Positions 18,470-25,907 of a stretch of DNA of 64,000 nucleotides are shown here, piece after piece; position 1 is the stretch's first letter; the number at the start of each line of letters is the position of its first letter. Made by a program: the position numbers and the translations under genes. The DNA is from CAWJMF01 sp963843945 (GTDB lineage Bacteria > Vulcanimicrobiota > Vulcanimicrobiia > Vulcanimicrobiales > Vulcanimicrobiaceae), in NCBI GenBank assembly GCA_963843945.1, contig CAWJMF010000002.1:930001-994000 (forward strand), given 5' to 3'. The notes under the pieces are model-generated. The model was not told the origin of the DNA, ran no database searches, and saw only the letters and a list, made by a program, of their open reading frames with translations.

Positions 18470-20417
18470 CTTTTTGCAGAAACGCAGGCGAACGGAGCAG
18501 TGCGGCGTCGTCGGGATTCGAGATAAACGCCGTCTCGATCAGGGTAGCCGGCATGCGTGAGTGGTGCAACACGTAAAAATTTTCTTTGCGCACGCCGTCG
18601 TCTTTCGTGCCGAGCGCCCCGATCAAACGCGCGTGAATCGCTGTCGCGAGTGCGAGGTCCGCGCCTTTGTAATAGTACGTCGTCGTCCCGCTGAGGCTGC
18701 TCGAGGTGAAGCTGTTGATGTGGATGCTTACGAACATACGGGCACCCGCGTTGTTGGCGATGTCGTCGCGGGCTTGCAGCTCGTCTTTCGCGGAATCGTT
18801 CGGCTGGTAGACGTCAGAGTCATCGGAGCGAGTCATTTTTACCTGCCAGCCGCGAGCGACGAGCAAGGCGCGTAAACGCTCCGCGATGTCGAGCGTCAGT
18901 TCTTTTTCGACCAAGCCGTTGTGCGCGGCTCCGGTATCGCTGCCGCCGTGACCCGGATCGAGCACGATCAGTTTCGGATTCATCGTCGGCGCGAACTTCC
19001 AGGGAGTCTCGAGCGGGGCCGGCGTTTCGTCGGGTGGCGCGGCGACGACCGGCGGAAGCGCGGCCGCGAGCGTCCCGAATTGGCCGGCGCCGGCTCGCTG
19101 TCCCGAAGGGTCGTCGACGGGATTCACCGCGAGCGTCAGACCGCTGTCGTTCGGAACGATGTCGACCTCCCGCTGCGAGCTGAGGGTCAACGCGATGCGG
19201 ACCACGGGAACGGGCGAGGTGGCCGTTTGGCGCGCACGTACCGCGACGAGCGAGCCGGTCTGCAACGGCTGCTCCATCGACGGCACGGTCAATTCGGCGT
19301 TCTGCAAGTCGACGTACCAGCGGTTGTCGGACAAACGGTGCCATTCGTAGGCGAGGCTGCCGACGATTGCGATGCGCACGTTGGCACCTTGGCCGAACGG
19401 CGCGACTTCGATCGCGGTGATCTGGGCGGGCGCCGCGCTGTCGGCGGGCATGCCGGGGGCTGCCGGGGCGCCCAGCTGCTGTGGCAAGTAATCCTCACCG
19501 CCGGGCACGTTCGGATCGGTGCGGCTCAGGTCGCGGCCGGAGGGTAACGGCGTCGGCGGCGGGATACGCGGGTCGCGAACGCTGAGCGGTGCGACGGCGC
19601 TCGTCGCATCGCCGGCGGGCGGCACGGGCGTTCCGCCGAACTGCGCACCCGGCGGACCGAAGGCGACGGCGATTTCGTTCGGGGAGGCCGAGGGTACCAG
19701 CGCGATGCTCGCGCCGGGTACCGCACCGAACGTCACCACGGTGGTCGGATTGCGCGGCGTGCCGCTCACGCTGATGCCGATCGTGCGCAAGCCGGCTCCG
19801 CCGACTTGGCGGTTCCGTTCGAGCGACGAAGCGATGCCGAGAAAAGCGAGCGAAAGCGAACCGTCGCCGGCGTTCGCAAGGCGCTTGAAGTGCAGCGGCG
19901 TCGCGCCGCGCAAGGTCACGACGGTGAGGTGTCCGTCCGAGCGCGTTTCGAGCCAGGCGAGCTGAGGCTGCAAAATCGTTTCGCCCGTATCCGGGAGGGG
20001 ATCGACGTAGAGGGCGCGCGCTACCGCAATTAGCGGCAAATAGACGAGTCTACCGCTCGCGTAGGGCGCGAAAGCGGCCGTTTGCCCTAAGCCGTCGACC
20101 GTGTAACGCGGATCGTCGAGGGTGAAGACGATCGTGCGGCGGTCGGCCGCGACGATCGTGACCGATTTGGTCTTGGGATCGAAGGCGAGCGTCGCGCCCG
20201 CTTTCGAAAGAACGCGCGTCAGGCCGGCGTCGTCGCTCGACACGGCGATCTCGCCCGCTTTGATTTGCGGGCGCTCGAGGATGAGCTTCGTTCCGGCGAA
20301 CCAAAGATCGGGCGGCGCGTCGAGGGCTCGAGCGGGCGCGAGCGCAGCGCACGCTAAGGCGAGCGCGAAGCCGAACGCGCTACCAGCTCTGGCGAGTGAG
20401 CGGCTCGTCCAGCTCAA
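18402..20417 (-). CDS. N-acetylmuramoyl-L-alanine amidase with AMIN-type domains
   Basis: Exported zinc amidase that cuts the stem peptide from muramic acid, probably during cell separation or wall turnover. TTG 20417 is chosen because GGGAGG precedes it by five bases; it starts a signal peptide (…GFALALACAALAPARA). Residues about 30-150 look like a copper-amine-oxidase-N/stalk-type domain, then AMIN-like beta domains separated by a Pro-rich linker (RIPPPTPLPSG). The Amidase_3 domain begins near 480 with LDPGHGGSDTGA and includes VEKELTLDIAERL, SIHINSF and a C-terminal LIETAFISNPDD with the catalytic Glu. The 671-residue gene overlaps gerM-like by 38 bp upstream and murI by 68 bp downstream. 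Confidence 0.9.
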   Translation of the reverse strand: MSWTSRSLARAGSAFGFALALACAALAPARALDAPPDLWFAGTKLILERPQIKAGEIAVSSDDAGLTRVLSKAGATLAFDPKTKSVTIVAADRRTIVFTLDDPRYTVDGLGQTAAFAPYASGRLVYLPLIAVARALYVDPLPDTGETILQPQLAWLETRSDGHLTVVTLRGATPLHFKRLANAGDGSLSLAFLGIASSLERNRQVGGAGLRTIGISVSGTPRNPTTVVTFGAVPGASIALVPSASPNEIAVAFGPPGAQFGGTPVPPAGDATSAVAPLSVRDPRIPPPTPLPSGRDLSRTDPNVPGGEDYLPQQLGAPAAPGMPADSAAPAQITAIEVAPFGQGANVRIAIVGSLAYEWHRLSDNRWYVDLQNAELTVPSMEQPLQTGSLVAVRARQTATSPVPVVRIALTLSSQREVDIVPNDSGLTLAVNPVDDPSGQRAGAGQFGTLAAALPPVVAAPPDETPAPLETPWKFAPTMNPKLIVLDPGHGGSDTGAAHNGLVEKELTLDIAERLRALLVARGWQVKMTRSDDSDVYQPNDSAKDELQARDDIANNAGARMFVSIHINSFTSSSLSGTTTYYYKGADLALATAIHARLIGALGTKDDGVRKENFYVLHHSRMPATLIETAFISNPDDAALLRSPAFLQKVAASIADGIGDYASGNAPTGGT

Positions 20418-20883
20418 GGTGCCCTCCCGGAAGCGTAGGAACGCGCGCGCCGCCGATCTCGATCTGAACCGCATCGATGCCGGGGAGTGCCGTTAAGGTC
20501 CAAACGAGCGCTTTGAACTCGCCGGCCTCCGCGAAGCTGCCGCCCGCGTTCGACGCGAAATCGCCGCTGAGATCGACGGTCGCCGTCTTGCCTGAAACGT
20601 TGACGCTGCGCGCGATCGTTCCGGCCGGAAAGCGAATCGCGTCGACGTCGGGCGGTGGTCCGACGAGCGCCTGCGCGGTCGCATACCGGGCCAGCGCGTT
20701 GATCTCGCGCGGCGTACCGACGGAGATGTTCCACGGCACCAGCGTTTGACCGTCAGTCTTGCAATAGTAAACGGCGATCGTGTTCCCGGTCGCTTGACCG
20801 GCCGGTTTGGCGAAGAATCGGTATCCGACATACGCGGCCAGGCAAAGCAGCGCGACGAGAACGAGGGCGCGCAGCAGCCTCAT
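20380..20883 (-). CDS. GerMN-domain membrane-anchored protein
   Basis: 167-residue protein with one N-terminal membrane anchor (LVLVALLCLAAYVGYRFF) and a GerMN domain: TIAVYYCKTDGQTLVPW, AQALVGPP, SVNVSGKTATVDLSGDF and ALVWTLTALPGIDAVQIEIGG. GerMN occurs in Bacillus GerM and in other proteins next to cell-wall amidases; it is thought to act in peptidoglycan remodelling or binding. Nothing else sporulation-specific is in the window. The downstream amidase starts inside this gene, so the two are almost surely co-translated. Confidence 0.85.
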   Translation of the reverse strand: MRLLRALVLVALLCLAAYVGYRFFAKPAGQATGNTIAVYYCKTDGQTLVPWNISVGTPREINALARYATAQALVGPPPDVDAIRFPAGTIARSVNVSGKTATVDLSGDFASNAGGSFAEAGEFKALVWTLTALPGIDAVQIEIGGARVPTLPGGHLELDEPLTRQSW

Positions 20884-20934
20884 TGGGTCACAAACTTCGT
20901 TGCGGCGGCCGCCGCTCCCCGTTCGGTTCCCGAG

Positions 20935-21177
20935 CTATTGCAAGTAGCGTTCGACCGTTTCACCCTCGCGCAAACCGGTCGCGCCTTCGTCTTGACCGAA
21001 TTCGCGGCGCGCGCGCCGCTGGCGCAGCAGGTCGTAATAGCGATCGAGCTGGACGTTGACCTCGGCCAACCGCGCCCTCTCGCCTTCGGCGAGCGGACGT
21101 TCTTCAGCGCTTTCGAGCAAACGATGCTCCTCGGCAACGAGTTCTTCGATGTGCTGGTGGATCGAGGAGTCGTTCAT
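20935..21177 (-). CDS. DUF2630 small protein
   Basis: 80-residue, highly charged helical protein matching the DUF2630 pattern: SIHQHIEELVAEEHRL at the start, then a Glu/Arg-rich stretch and LDRYYDLLRQRRARREFG. Family function is unknown; the layout suggests a two-helix coiled coil. The ATG is at 21177, and the gene precedes the GerMN gene by 51 bases on the same strand. Confidence 0.8.
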   Translation of the reverse strand: MNDSSIHQHIEELVAEEHRLLESAEERPLAEGERARLAEVNVQLDRYYDLLRQRRARREFGQDEGATGLREGETVERYLQ

Positions 21178-21225
21178 CTGGCGTACCTCGCGGCGTTTGG
21201 CGTTCGTTCCCTGGTTCCGGCCCGT

Positions 21226-22047
21226 TCAACGCGCCTGCTCGAAAGCCGCGATCAAACGCGCGGCGTTGCCGTGCAGGATCGAATCGAGTGCCGAAGCTTC
21301 GAGCCCGAGCGCGGCGAGACCGTTCCGTTCGCTCGCATACGGATAGGGAACGTTCGGGAAGTCGGTCCCGTAGAGCACGCGCGAGGGATGACGCAACGCC
21401 GCCGTCGCGGCCGCGGGCGCCTCGAGGGGCGAGCGCCGCGCGAAGACCATCGTCGTGTCGAGGTAGAGCCGCGGATAACGCTCGAACAGCGCGCAGTAGC
21501 CGTCCGTGTCGGGCAAACCCATGTGCGCCGCGACGAACGTCAGGTCGGGATGGCGCGCCAAGACGCACTGGACGCGCGCGAGGCCCTCGCCGGGCCGTTC
21601 GTGCCACGGGATGGGCCCGACGTGTGCGACGACGAAGCCGCGCCGCGCGGCGATCATCTCGTAGGCCGGCGCGAAACGCGGATCGTCGACCGCCAGGCGC
21701 TGCACGTCCTCGTGAATCTTGATGCCGGCGCAGCCCGCCTCGAGGGCGCGCTCGAGATCCTCGAGATGGGACGGATCGTCGAGGTGGATCGTGGCGAGCG
21801 GCAAGCCCGCGCCGCCGAGCTCGCGCGCCGTCTGCGCCAGCCAGGCGTTGATCTCGCGGGCAATTCCGGGGCGATGGGCGTAGCTGAAGAAAACGAACCG
21901 CTCGACGCCGGCGGCGGCGAGCGCGCGGGCGACGTCGTGCGGTTCGGTCGGTTGATGCTCGATCTTCCAATCGCTCTGTTCGGCGAACCAGCGCCGGATC
22001 GCCGCGAACAAGCGCGGCGGATGCAGATGCGTGTGGAAGTCGATCAC
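21226..22047 (-). CDS. Amidohydrolase-family protein
   Basis: TIM-barrel metal-dependent hydrolase of the amidohydrolase-2 (decarboxylase/lactonase-like) group, 273 residues. Metal-ligand motifs seen are DFHTHLHP at the N terminus, GIKIHEDV, VVAHVGPIPWHE, FVAAHMGLPD and YGTDFPN near the end. The substrate cannot be told from the sequence. GTG 22047 follows the aquaporin stop by three bases, so the two form an operon. Confidence 0.82.
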   Translation of the reverse strand: MIDFHTHLHPPRLFAAIRRWFAEQSDWKIEHQPTEPHDVARALAAAGVERFVFFSYAHRPGIAREINAWLAQTARELGGAGLPLATIHLDDPSHLEDLERALEAGCAGIKIHEDVQRLAVDDPRFAPAYEMIAARRGFVVAHVGPIPWHERPGEGLARVQCVLARHPDLTFVAAHMGLPDTDGYCALFERYPRLYLDTTMVFARRSPLEAPAAATAALRHPSRVLYGTDFPNVPYPYASERNGLAALGLEASALDSILHGNAARLIAAFEQAR

Positions 22048-22050
22048 GCC

Positions 22051-22788
22051 TTAGGCGGTTTCGGGTTCGCCCGCGACCGCCCGGTAGAGGTAGCCCGCGA
22101 TCAGCGCGCCGATGATCGGGGCGAGCCAGAAGAGCCAGAGCTGCTCGAGTGCCCACCCGCCGCCGGCCATTGCGGTAAAGATAGCGGGACCCGTCGAGCG
22201 CGCCGGGTTTACCGAGGTGTTCGTCACCGGGATGCTGATGAGGTGGATCAGCGTCAGCGAGAGACCGATGGCGATCGGCGCGAAGCCTTTGGGCGCACGC
22301 GCATCGGTCGATCCGAGGATGATGAAGAGGAATCCGCAGGTCAGGATCAACTCGGTCACCAGCGCCGGGAAGAGCCCGAAGCCGCCCGGCGAGTGGTCGC
22401 CGTAGCCGTTTGGAGCCAAACCGCTGGGCTGAATGTGTCCCGTGACGACGGCGCCTTGCGTAATGATAAGCAGCAACCCGGACGCGAGAATCGCGCCGAT
22501 TACTTGCGCCGCGATGTACGGCAAAATCTCGTTGGCCGGAAAACGTTTGCCGGCCCATAGGCCGATCGTCACCGCCGGGTTGATGTGGCAACCCGAAATG
22601 TGGCCGATCGCGAAGGCCATGGTTAATAGCGTGAGCCCGAACGCGAGCGCGACGCCGGCGAATCCGATACCGAGCGGAACTTTATCCGGGGTAAGATAGA
22701 CCGCGGCGAGAACCGCGCTGCCCGTACCTCCGAACACGAGCCAAAACGTACCGATCCCTTCGGCCATGCAGCGACGACTAAGCGGCAT
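22051..22788 (-). CDS. Aquaporin (MIP family, AqpZ-like)
   Basis: Six-helix water or small-solute channel, 245 residues. Both half-helix NPA motifs are intact: HINPAVTIG in the first half and SVNPARSTGPAIF in the second; the Arg after the second NPA and the His of helix 5 (ITLIHLISIP) fit a water-selective filter of the AqpZ type. An amidohydrolase gene follows immediately. Confidence 0.92.
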   Translation of the reverse strand: MPLSRRCMAEGIGTFWLVFGGTGSAVLAAVYLTPDKVPLGIGFAGVALAFGLTLLTMAFAIGHISGCHINPAVTIGLWAGKRFPANEILPYIAAQVIGAILASGLLLIITQGAVVTGHIQPSGLAPNGYGDHSPGGFGLFPALVTELILTCGFLFIILGSTDARAPKGFAPIAIGLSLTLIHLISIPVTNTSVNPARSTGPAIFTAMAGGGWALEQLWLFWLAPIIGALIAGYLYRAVAGEPETA

Positions 22789-22919
22789 ACAAAAAGCCCC
22801 CTTCTATTAGGACGCTTCGAGAGTTCGAAATCGCGCTCTCTCATCCCCCCAGCCAGGCGGCATGCTCGCGTGAGTCAAACGCCCGCGGCACCGTCGTTCA
22901 CGCACATTCGGGAGGGAAT

Positions 22920-24101
22920 TTGGAGCAGGTTCAAATTCGCGTCGGGGTCATTGCCCTGCTCTTGCTCGCCGCGCTCGTCATCGGCATCGTCGCCGAACGC
23001 ATTCGCATTCCGTACAGCGTGGCTTTACTCATCGCCGCGACGCCGCTCGAGCTCAAGGGAATCCAGCAGCATTTCGTCTCGTCGCTGTTGTTCGTTTTCT
23101 TACCGGCGCTGATCTTCGAAGCGGCTTGGAACGTCGATACGCGGATTCTCTTGCGCAACTGGAAACCCGTCCTCTTCATGGCGGTGCCGGGCGTCGCGCT
23201 GAGCGCGCTGCTCGTCGGACTCGGACTTTCCCTCACGCACGAGATACCGTTCTTGCAAGCCTTGCTGCTCGGCGCGATCCTTGCGGCGACCGATCCCGTC
23301 GCGGTGATTCCGATCATGAAGCGGCTCGAGGTCCCGCACGACCTCGCGACGATCATCGAAGGCGAGTCGCTGCTCAACGACGGCTTCGCGATCGTGCTCT
23401 ACGCCTCGCTGCTCGCCGTGATCGGCTCGGGGCGTCCGCTCGAGGCGCTCGCGTTCACCGCGGAGACGCTGCTCGTGGCGGGAGGCGGATTGCTGATCGG
23501 TTCGGTCACGGCGGGGCTGATGGCTCTCGTACTGCGCGCGACCAGGGACATGTTGCTCTATTTCGTGGCGAGCGTGGCGACCGTGTACGTCAGCTATCTC
23601 GCCGCCGAGCGCTATCACGTTTCGGGAATCTTCGCCGTCGTCGCGGCGGGCGTCGTGCTGCGCCTCGCGACGCGCTTTCCCGCGAAAAAGGGTCCCGCCG
23701 AGATCGCGACCCTCTGGGCGGCGATCGCGTTCTTCGCAAACACCATGGTCTTCGTTTTGATGGGGATTCGCATCAACTTCGAACGCGTCTGGCACGAACC
23801 GGTGTTGTTGCTGGCGACGATCGGTCTGGTGACGCTCGGACGGCTCTTCCTCTCGTTCGTTGCATTCCCGCTGACAAAACCGGGCGCGCCGGTCGCCTGG
23901 CGCCCCGTTATCGCGCTGGCCGGCATGCGCGGGGCCATCTCGATCGCGCTCGCACTCAACATCCCCGAAGACGTCAAATACCGTCCTCAGATCATCGATG
24001 CGACCTTCGGCGTCGTCTTGATCACGCTCGTCGTCCAGGGCATCTCGCTCGGACCGCTGCTCGCCAAACTGCGCCCGCGCCTCGTCGCCGCACGCGCCTA
24101 G
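22920..24101 (+). CDS. Na+/H+ antiporter, CPA1 type
   Basis: Monovalent cation/proton antiporter of 393 residues with about 12 predicted helices and almost no C-terminal tail. CPA1 hallmarks are present: ATDPVAVIPIMKRL, EGESLLNDGFAIVLY with the Asn-Asp pair, and a late GMRGAISIALALNIP. The start is TTG 22920, just after GGAGGG with tight spacing. A second, longer CPA1 gene lies at 56.8 kb. Confidence 0.88.
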   Translation: MEQVQIRVGVIALLLLAALVIGIVAERIRIPYSVALLIAATPLELKGIQQHFVSSLLFVFLPALIFEAAWNVDTRILLRNWKPVLFMAVPGVALSALLVGLGLSLTHEIPFLQALLLGAILAATDPVAVIPIMKRLEVPHDLATIIEGESLLNDGFAIVLYASLLAVIGSGRPLEALAFTAETLLVAGGGLLIGSVTAGLMALVLRATRDMLLYFVASVATVYVSYLAAERYHVSGIFAVVAAGVVLRLATRFPAKKGPAEIATLWAAIAFFANTMVFVLMGIRINFERVWHEPVLLLATIGLVTLGRLFLSFVAFPLTKPGAPVAWRPVIALAGMRGAISIALALNIPEDVKYRPQIIDATFGVVLITLVVQGISLGPLLAKLRPRLVAARA

Positions 24102-24200
24102 CGGCAAAAAGCGCTCCTTTCGAGGCTTTCCGAACGCAAAGCGCGACCGCGAGCGACTTCCCCGGTATACGGCGAGCGTCCGATGGCGTAAGCTGTCCCG

Positions 24201-25442
24201 GTGTCATTTGACGAGTTCCACCTAAGCCCGGCGCTGCGCCGCAATTTGGAGCGGCTGAACTTCAGCGTGCCCACGCCGATCCAGCGCGACGCGATTCCGC
24301 CCGCGCTGGCGGGCGCCGACGTGCTCGCCTGCGCCATGACGGGCAGCGGGAAGACCGCCGCTTTCGGGCTGCCCACGATCGAACGGCTCGCACGCGAGCC
24401 GAAGAAACGCGGACCGCGTGCGCTCGTGCTGACACCGACGCGCGAATTGGCCGCGCAGGTCAGCGAACATCTGGCGCACTTGGCGCGCGGCACCGGACTG
24501 CGCGTTGCGGCACTGTACGGCGGCGTCTCGGCTGCCGGTCAGGAGCGCGACCTGCGCGCCGGCGTCGAAATCATCGTCGCGACTCCGGGTCGGCTGCTCG
24601 ATCACTTACGCGCGCCGTACGCGAAACTCGACGCGGTCGAAGTTCTCGTTCTCGACGAAGCCGACCGCATGCTCGACATGGGATTCCTGCCCGACGTGCG
24701 GCGCATCGTCGCGCGCGTTCCGAAGCTGCGCCAAACGCTCTTCTTTTCGGCGACCCTGCCCAAGCCGATCGTCGCGCTGTCGCAAGAGATGCTGCACGAT
24801 CCGGTCTCGATCGACGTCGCGCGTCCCTCCAAGCCTGCTACCGGTCTGACCCAATACGTCTATCCCGTCGCGCAAGAACTCAAGTCGGCTTTACTGGTCG
24901 ACCTGCTCGCGCGCGGCACCGTCAAGAGTGCCATCGCCTTCACGCGCACGAAGCATCGCGCCAACCGGCTCGCGCAATTCCTCGTCGCGAACGGCGTCAG
25001 CGCCGAGCGGATCCACGGGAATCGCTCGCAAGCGCAGCGCACCCAGGCACTCGAAAACTTCAAGAGCGGCCGCCATCAAGTGCTCGTCGCGACCGACATC
25101 GCCGCGCGCGGCATCGACATCACGGCGCTGGGACACGTCGTCAACTTCGACGTTCCGGTCGCTCCCGACGAATACGTGCACCGCGTGGGACGAACGGCCC
25201 GCGCCGAACGCAGTGGGGAGGCGATCACCTTCGTCGCGCCCGACGAAGAGCCGCTGGTTCGCGCGATCGAGCGCAACATCTCGACGCGAATCGAACGCGT
25301 CAAACTCGAGGGCTTCGACTACACCCGCAAGCCTAGCGGCAAACTCGAGGTGCCGCTTGCCGAGCGGATCGCCGCCATTCGCGCCGCGCGCCGCCCGCGC
25401 GTGAGCGGCCGCAAACCAAGCGTCAAGCGCTCGCGCGCTTAA
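24201..25442 (+). CDS. DEAD-box ATP-dependent RNA helicase, RhlE-like
   Basis: 413-residue RNA helicase with the full motif set: Q-motif FHLSPALRRNLERLNFSVPT, AMTGSGKT, TPTRELAAQ, VLDEADRMLDMGF, SAT, then IAFTRTKHRANRLAQFL, ARGIDI and HRVGRTAR. A short basic tail (RRPRVSGRKPSVKRSRA) could add RNA affinity. GTG 24201 starts the protein. It converges on infA with only six bases between the stop codons. Confidence 0.93.
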   Translation: MSFDEFHLSPALRRNLERLNFSVPTPIQRDAIPPALAGADVLACAMTGSGKTAAFGLPTIERLAREPKKRGPRALVLTPTRELAAQVSEHLAHLARGTGLRVAALYGGVSAAGQERDLRAGVEIIVATPGRLLDHLRAPYAKLDAVEVLVLDEADRMLDMGFLPDVRRIVARVPKLRQTLFFSATLPKPIVALSQEMLHDPVSIDVARPSKPATGLTQYVYPVAQELKSALLVDLLARGTVKSAIAFTRTKHRANRLAQFLVANGVSAERIHGNRSQAQRTQALENFKSGRHQVLVATDIAARGIDITALGHVVNFDVPVAPDEYVHRVGRTARAERSGEAITFVAPDEEPLVRAIERNISTRIERVKLEGFDYTRKPSGKLEVPLAERIAAIRAARRPRVSGRKPSVKRSRA

Positions 25443-25448
25443 GGCCGT

Positions 25449-25739
25449 TCAGCTCGAGCGGCGAGCTTCCCCGGCGCGGTAGCGGTAGACGATACGGCCT
25501 TTGGTCAGGTCGTAGGGCGAAAGCTCCAGATCGACCCGGTCACCCGGCAAAATCTTGATGCGGTGGCGCCGCAACCGGCCCGCGATGTGGGCCAGGATGG
25601 TGTGCCCGTTCTCGAGTTCGACTGCGAAGGTCGTGCTCGGAAAAACCTGCTTGATGGTGCCGAAAACCTCGAGAGGCGCCTCTTTGGAGGGCTCGGCTGC
25701 CGGGCGAGGCCCGCGAGCCGTAAAGCTTCCCCGGGCTAT
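25449..25739 (-). CDS. infA: Translation initiation factor IF-1, non-canonical or damaged start
   Basis: S1-fold initiation factor that binds the ribosomal A site. The core reads VFGTIKQVFPSTTFAVELENGH, AHIAGRLRRHRIKILPGDRV and ELSPYDLTKGRIVYRYR, a full match to IF-1. From the upstream in-frame stop to the core there is no ATG, GTG or TTG. The best candidate is ATA at 25739 (then ARGSFTARGPRP), giving 96 residues with a 20-residue extension; a base error is the alternative. A TATAAT box lies 30 bases upstream, so the transcript can contain this start. The gene does not sit in a ribosomal operon. Confidence 0.85.
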   Translation of the reverse strand: MARGSFTARGPRPAAEPSKEAPLEVFGTIKQVFPSTTFAVELENGHTILAHIAGRLRRHRIKILPGDRVDLELSPYDLTKGRIVYRYRAGEARRSS

Positions 25740-25768
25740 GACGAACTCTGCTTCAAAAACATGCTTTC

Positions 25769-25774
25769 ATTATA
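25769..25774 (-). promoter_or_regulatory. Perfect -10 box upstream of infA
   Basis: TATAAT on the minus strand in the only AT-rich patch nearby. The region 17-18 bp further upstream reads TTTTTC, so the -35 box is poor. Transcription would start about 20-25 bases before the candidate ATA start of infA. Confidence 0.55.
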
Positions 25775-25907
25775 TGCCATGGTGTCTAGGCCGAAAAAGG
25801 AGTAAAGGGCGTTTCCGCTCCGGCGGGGTGTGCGCCACGTAACAATCGGTCCGGCGCTACGCTCGCGAAGCGGTGAGCGGCGAGCGCGTCCTCCAAAAGA
25901 AGAACAC

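Noticed and set aside
20746..22560. A 604-codon open frame on the plus strand
   Set aside because: It is antisense to DUF2630, the amidohydrolase and the aquaporin, all of which have clear motifs.
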